From contig NC_052507.1 of the NCBI RefSeq assembly GCF_014356525.2, forward strand, positions 53,254,463 to 53,318,462: DNA of 64,000 nucleotides. Reading direction: 5' to 3'. The DNA comes from Nilaparvata lugens (taxonomy: Eukaryota; Arthropoda; Insecta; Hemiptera; Delphacidae). Numbering within the stretch: position 1 is the stretch's first letter; every line of letters begins with the position of its first letter. The notes under the pieces were generated by a model. The model was not told the DNA's origin, ran no database searches, and saw only the letters and a program-made list of their open reading frames with translations. The translations under genes and the position numbers were made by a program. Shown here one piece after another: positions 48,501 through 51,500 of this stretch.

Positions 48501-51500
48501 AATTCAAGTTACAAATTTGAACAAAATACAATTGCCAAGGAACAATAATTCACGAAACCAACATTGTGTATATTTTCCCTCCATATAGAAGAATCTGTGT
48601 ATGAGGAAGAGTTCTAAATATTAACTAACATATCTTTATAATAATTATTATTGAAAAATAATAGAATACCCAACCTAACCTAAGAATTGGTTTATATTAA
48701 CGTAATTTTCTTGAATTATGCGTTTAAACTACGAACCCTTTAATGAAATTCCCATTTTAAAATGATATTAAAGATCACTAAAATACATCAATATATTATA
48801 AAAAAAACTGTTAATGATATTAACAAATACAGCTTTTACATAACATCTTTACTTGATTTTTGAACATAAAGTTCAACAGTTCAAACTGAATTATAGATTT
48901 GTTGTTGCTATACTCTCACGCCATCGTTCGTTCCTCGTTTTCTTCTTATCTTTAATCATTTTAATTTATACCACCTATTCATTTGCCATTTCTATCCTAC
49001 TATTCTCAATTTTAATTTGTACCACCTATTCATTTGCCATTTCTATCCTACTATTCTCAACTACTATTCTCAACCCCCATATCTCTATCCAGTTTTTTTT
49101 TTAAATACTCTCCACTCTCCGACGTTTTTCTTGTCTTTTACTCTTCTAACCTAATCTTTTTCCGAGTTTTTCTTGTTCTTCTTATCCACTTCCTATATTA
49201 TCCGCTCTTCCAAGTTTCAATTCATTACAATTATCACCTTTATTTTTTACTTGTGCTCACACTTTCTCCATATTTCCTGTCTCTTTCTTCCTCTTCTTCT
49301 TCTTCTTCTTCTGTTTTTTCTTCCACTTTTACCTCTTCTTCTTTTACATAGCACTTCATTTTAATCTTGTTTCAAATGTACAAATATACTATTAGTGCCT
49401 GTTGCACATAAGCCGGTTAAATTTTAATCGTGATTAATTCCACGAGAACCAATCAGAGGAGCTGTCTTTTCAATAACGCCTTCTTTGATTTATTCACGTG
49501 AAATTAATCACGATTAAAATTCAACCAGCTTTTGTGCAACCGGGCCTTAGTGTGGTTGAATTATTTTCTTTTTCACTGTTTTTTTTTGTTTTGTATTATA
49601 CAAATGTATAGGCTCAACTTGTTCAAAGTTAATCTGACTATAGTGAGATGTACGTTATTAAGTAAGTGCATAGAACTGCAGGGTTGCCGATTCTCTGCCG
49701 AGCACTGTCTTCTATATAAAATAACTGATTCTGCTCTATCTGATGTATTATTATTTGCTGATTCTTTATAATAATGATCAACTCTACCTCAAATATATTT
49801 CATTCGTCAATATATTTTCTCATCATTTTATAATACATTCTCATATTTGAGATTTATTGAGAATCTCATTTTGAGAATATTTTGAAGGTTTATGTATTTT
49901 CAAAGTCAACAAATGATTTGGCGGAGGTGTTGAGTTATTCACTTTGTCCAATGTCAGACAAGGATAGCAACACCAATGCTAATAATGTGCTGACTTGATG
50001 ATAAAGTGAATCTTACATCTTACTATACAGTTGTATTAGTGATTGCAGATTTTATTAGTTATTGCAGTTAACAATATTATAACTGTATAACAATTATTTC
50101 AATTATCCAATGACAGCATTATAAATAGAACTAAGGACTTCTGCTACTGCAAATATTGACCGAAGAACCAAAAAGCAGAAAGCAGTTTTTTGGACAGTTT
50201 CATTCTTCAAATAATACGTAATAAATGATAATATTTAATAGAGAGTTGAGTGTAAGAGAGGGCCGACTGCGCCCTAACTTCGCTCTCTAGGAAAAAATAA
50301 AGGCAGTCATTCTATTCTATTCTTAAATATACCTTCTGCTATTCAGTTCTTCGGACAAAATTTGCAGTAGCAGTAATTCTTGGTTCTATTTATACAGCTT
50401 TCATAGTATATTTTAAATTATTATTGTACAGTTATGTTATATATAGTAAGAGGTATTGAAACTCTAGGTATAGAACTGTTATTGAATAATTGTTGATGTG
50501 TTGTTTTAGGCGAGGAGCAAGTGGAGGTGATCAACTCGACGACAGGCAAGCGTGAGGTGGGAGGGGTGTCGCGGCTGAGCAAGCAGGGGCTGTTCGCTCG
50601 CTTCCACCAGCTGCTCGCTGCCAACAAGCTGCAGACCATCACTGGCATTGGCCACGTCTACCAATGTCCGCACGAGTACAGCGATGTCAAGGCTGCCGTC
50701 AACAACTACAATGTCAGTAGTCACAGCACAGCACATATCAAGTTTGCAAATTACAAAAATAATAAAATCACATCTTACAACATTTTCCAAATTACTATCA
50801 TCAACTTACCAAGCAACTATAATGTCAGTAGTCTGTAATGGTTAGTCAAGTTAGCAGGTGAAGTAAAGCACATTTTTAATGTTGAGTTTGTAAATTACAA
50901 TGATAAAATTGAATATTAAAACATTTTCCAAATTACTATTATCAACTTACCAAGCAACTATAATATCAGTAGTCTGCAATAGTTGGCTGCTGATAAGTTA
51001 TTCATTTATTCAATCATTCAACATAACACAACTTCCAGAAAAGAACAGCAGGCTTAAATCTGACACGGTTCCAATTCTAATTCATACGACAGTCCAAATG
51101 TAAAATGTTATGTGCCACCTTTACATTTTTCAATTACAATTGACTTTAATCTCGATTTTTAGACTTGTCTAAAGTTTTTAGACTTGTAGACTAGTCTAAA
51201 TGCCATTTAGAGACACTCACTAGTTGACTCTGTGAGACCAAATGGTGACGCTCAGACTAGGCAATTTCAGTTTGGACTTGCGCGACTTGCGTTGCTCTGT
51301 AGGGGGAAAATAGCATAAGAAGATATCCCATGATATAGGGCGTTAATGTTTCATATTTCAATGTTAACTCAAGCCGATAATCCTAGTAGTTATTTTTCGT
51401 GAAGCTATGTGATTCTGGTAGTCTCTCATACTGTGCCGTACTTACACTCTCACCCCGCCAAAGCAGTAATAGACAATTGTCGACAGTAATCGGCTTGAGT

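Larger units (their letters stand above)
48207..50509 (+). other. ADAR intron 10 (2.3 kb)
   Basis: GT-AG. It contains the duplicated exon 10 edge (48403-48550), pyrimidine-rich repeats at 48950-49340 (two ~50-bp units ATTTATACCACCTATTCATT and a TTC tract), a MITE (49397-49546) and an inverted-repeat element at 50121-50393. 48550-48950 and 49550-50120 hold nothing recognisable. Confidence 0.6.

Noticed and set aside
49034..49364. Ser/Phe-rich plus ORFs in intron 10
   Set aside because: Pyrimidine-rich low-complexity sequence, no start context and no domain.
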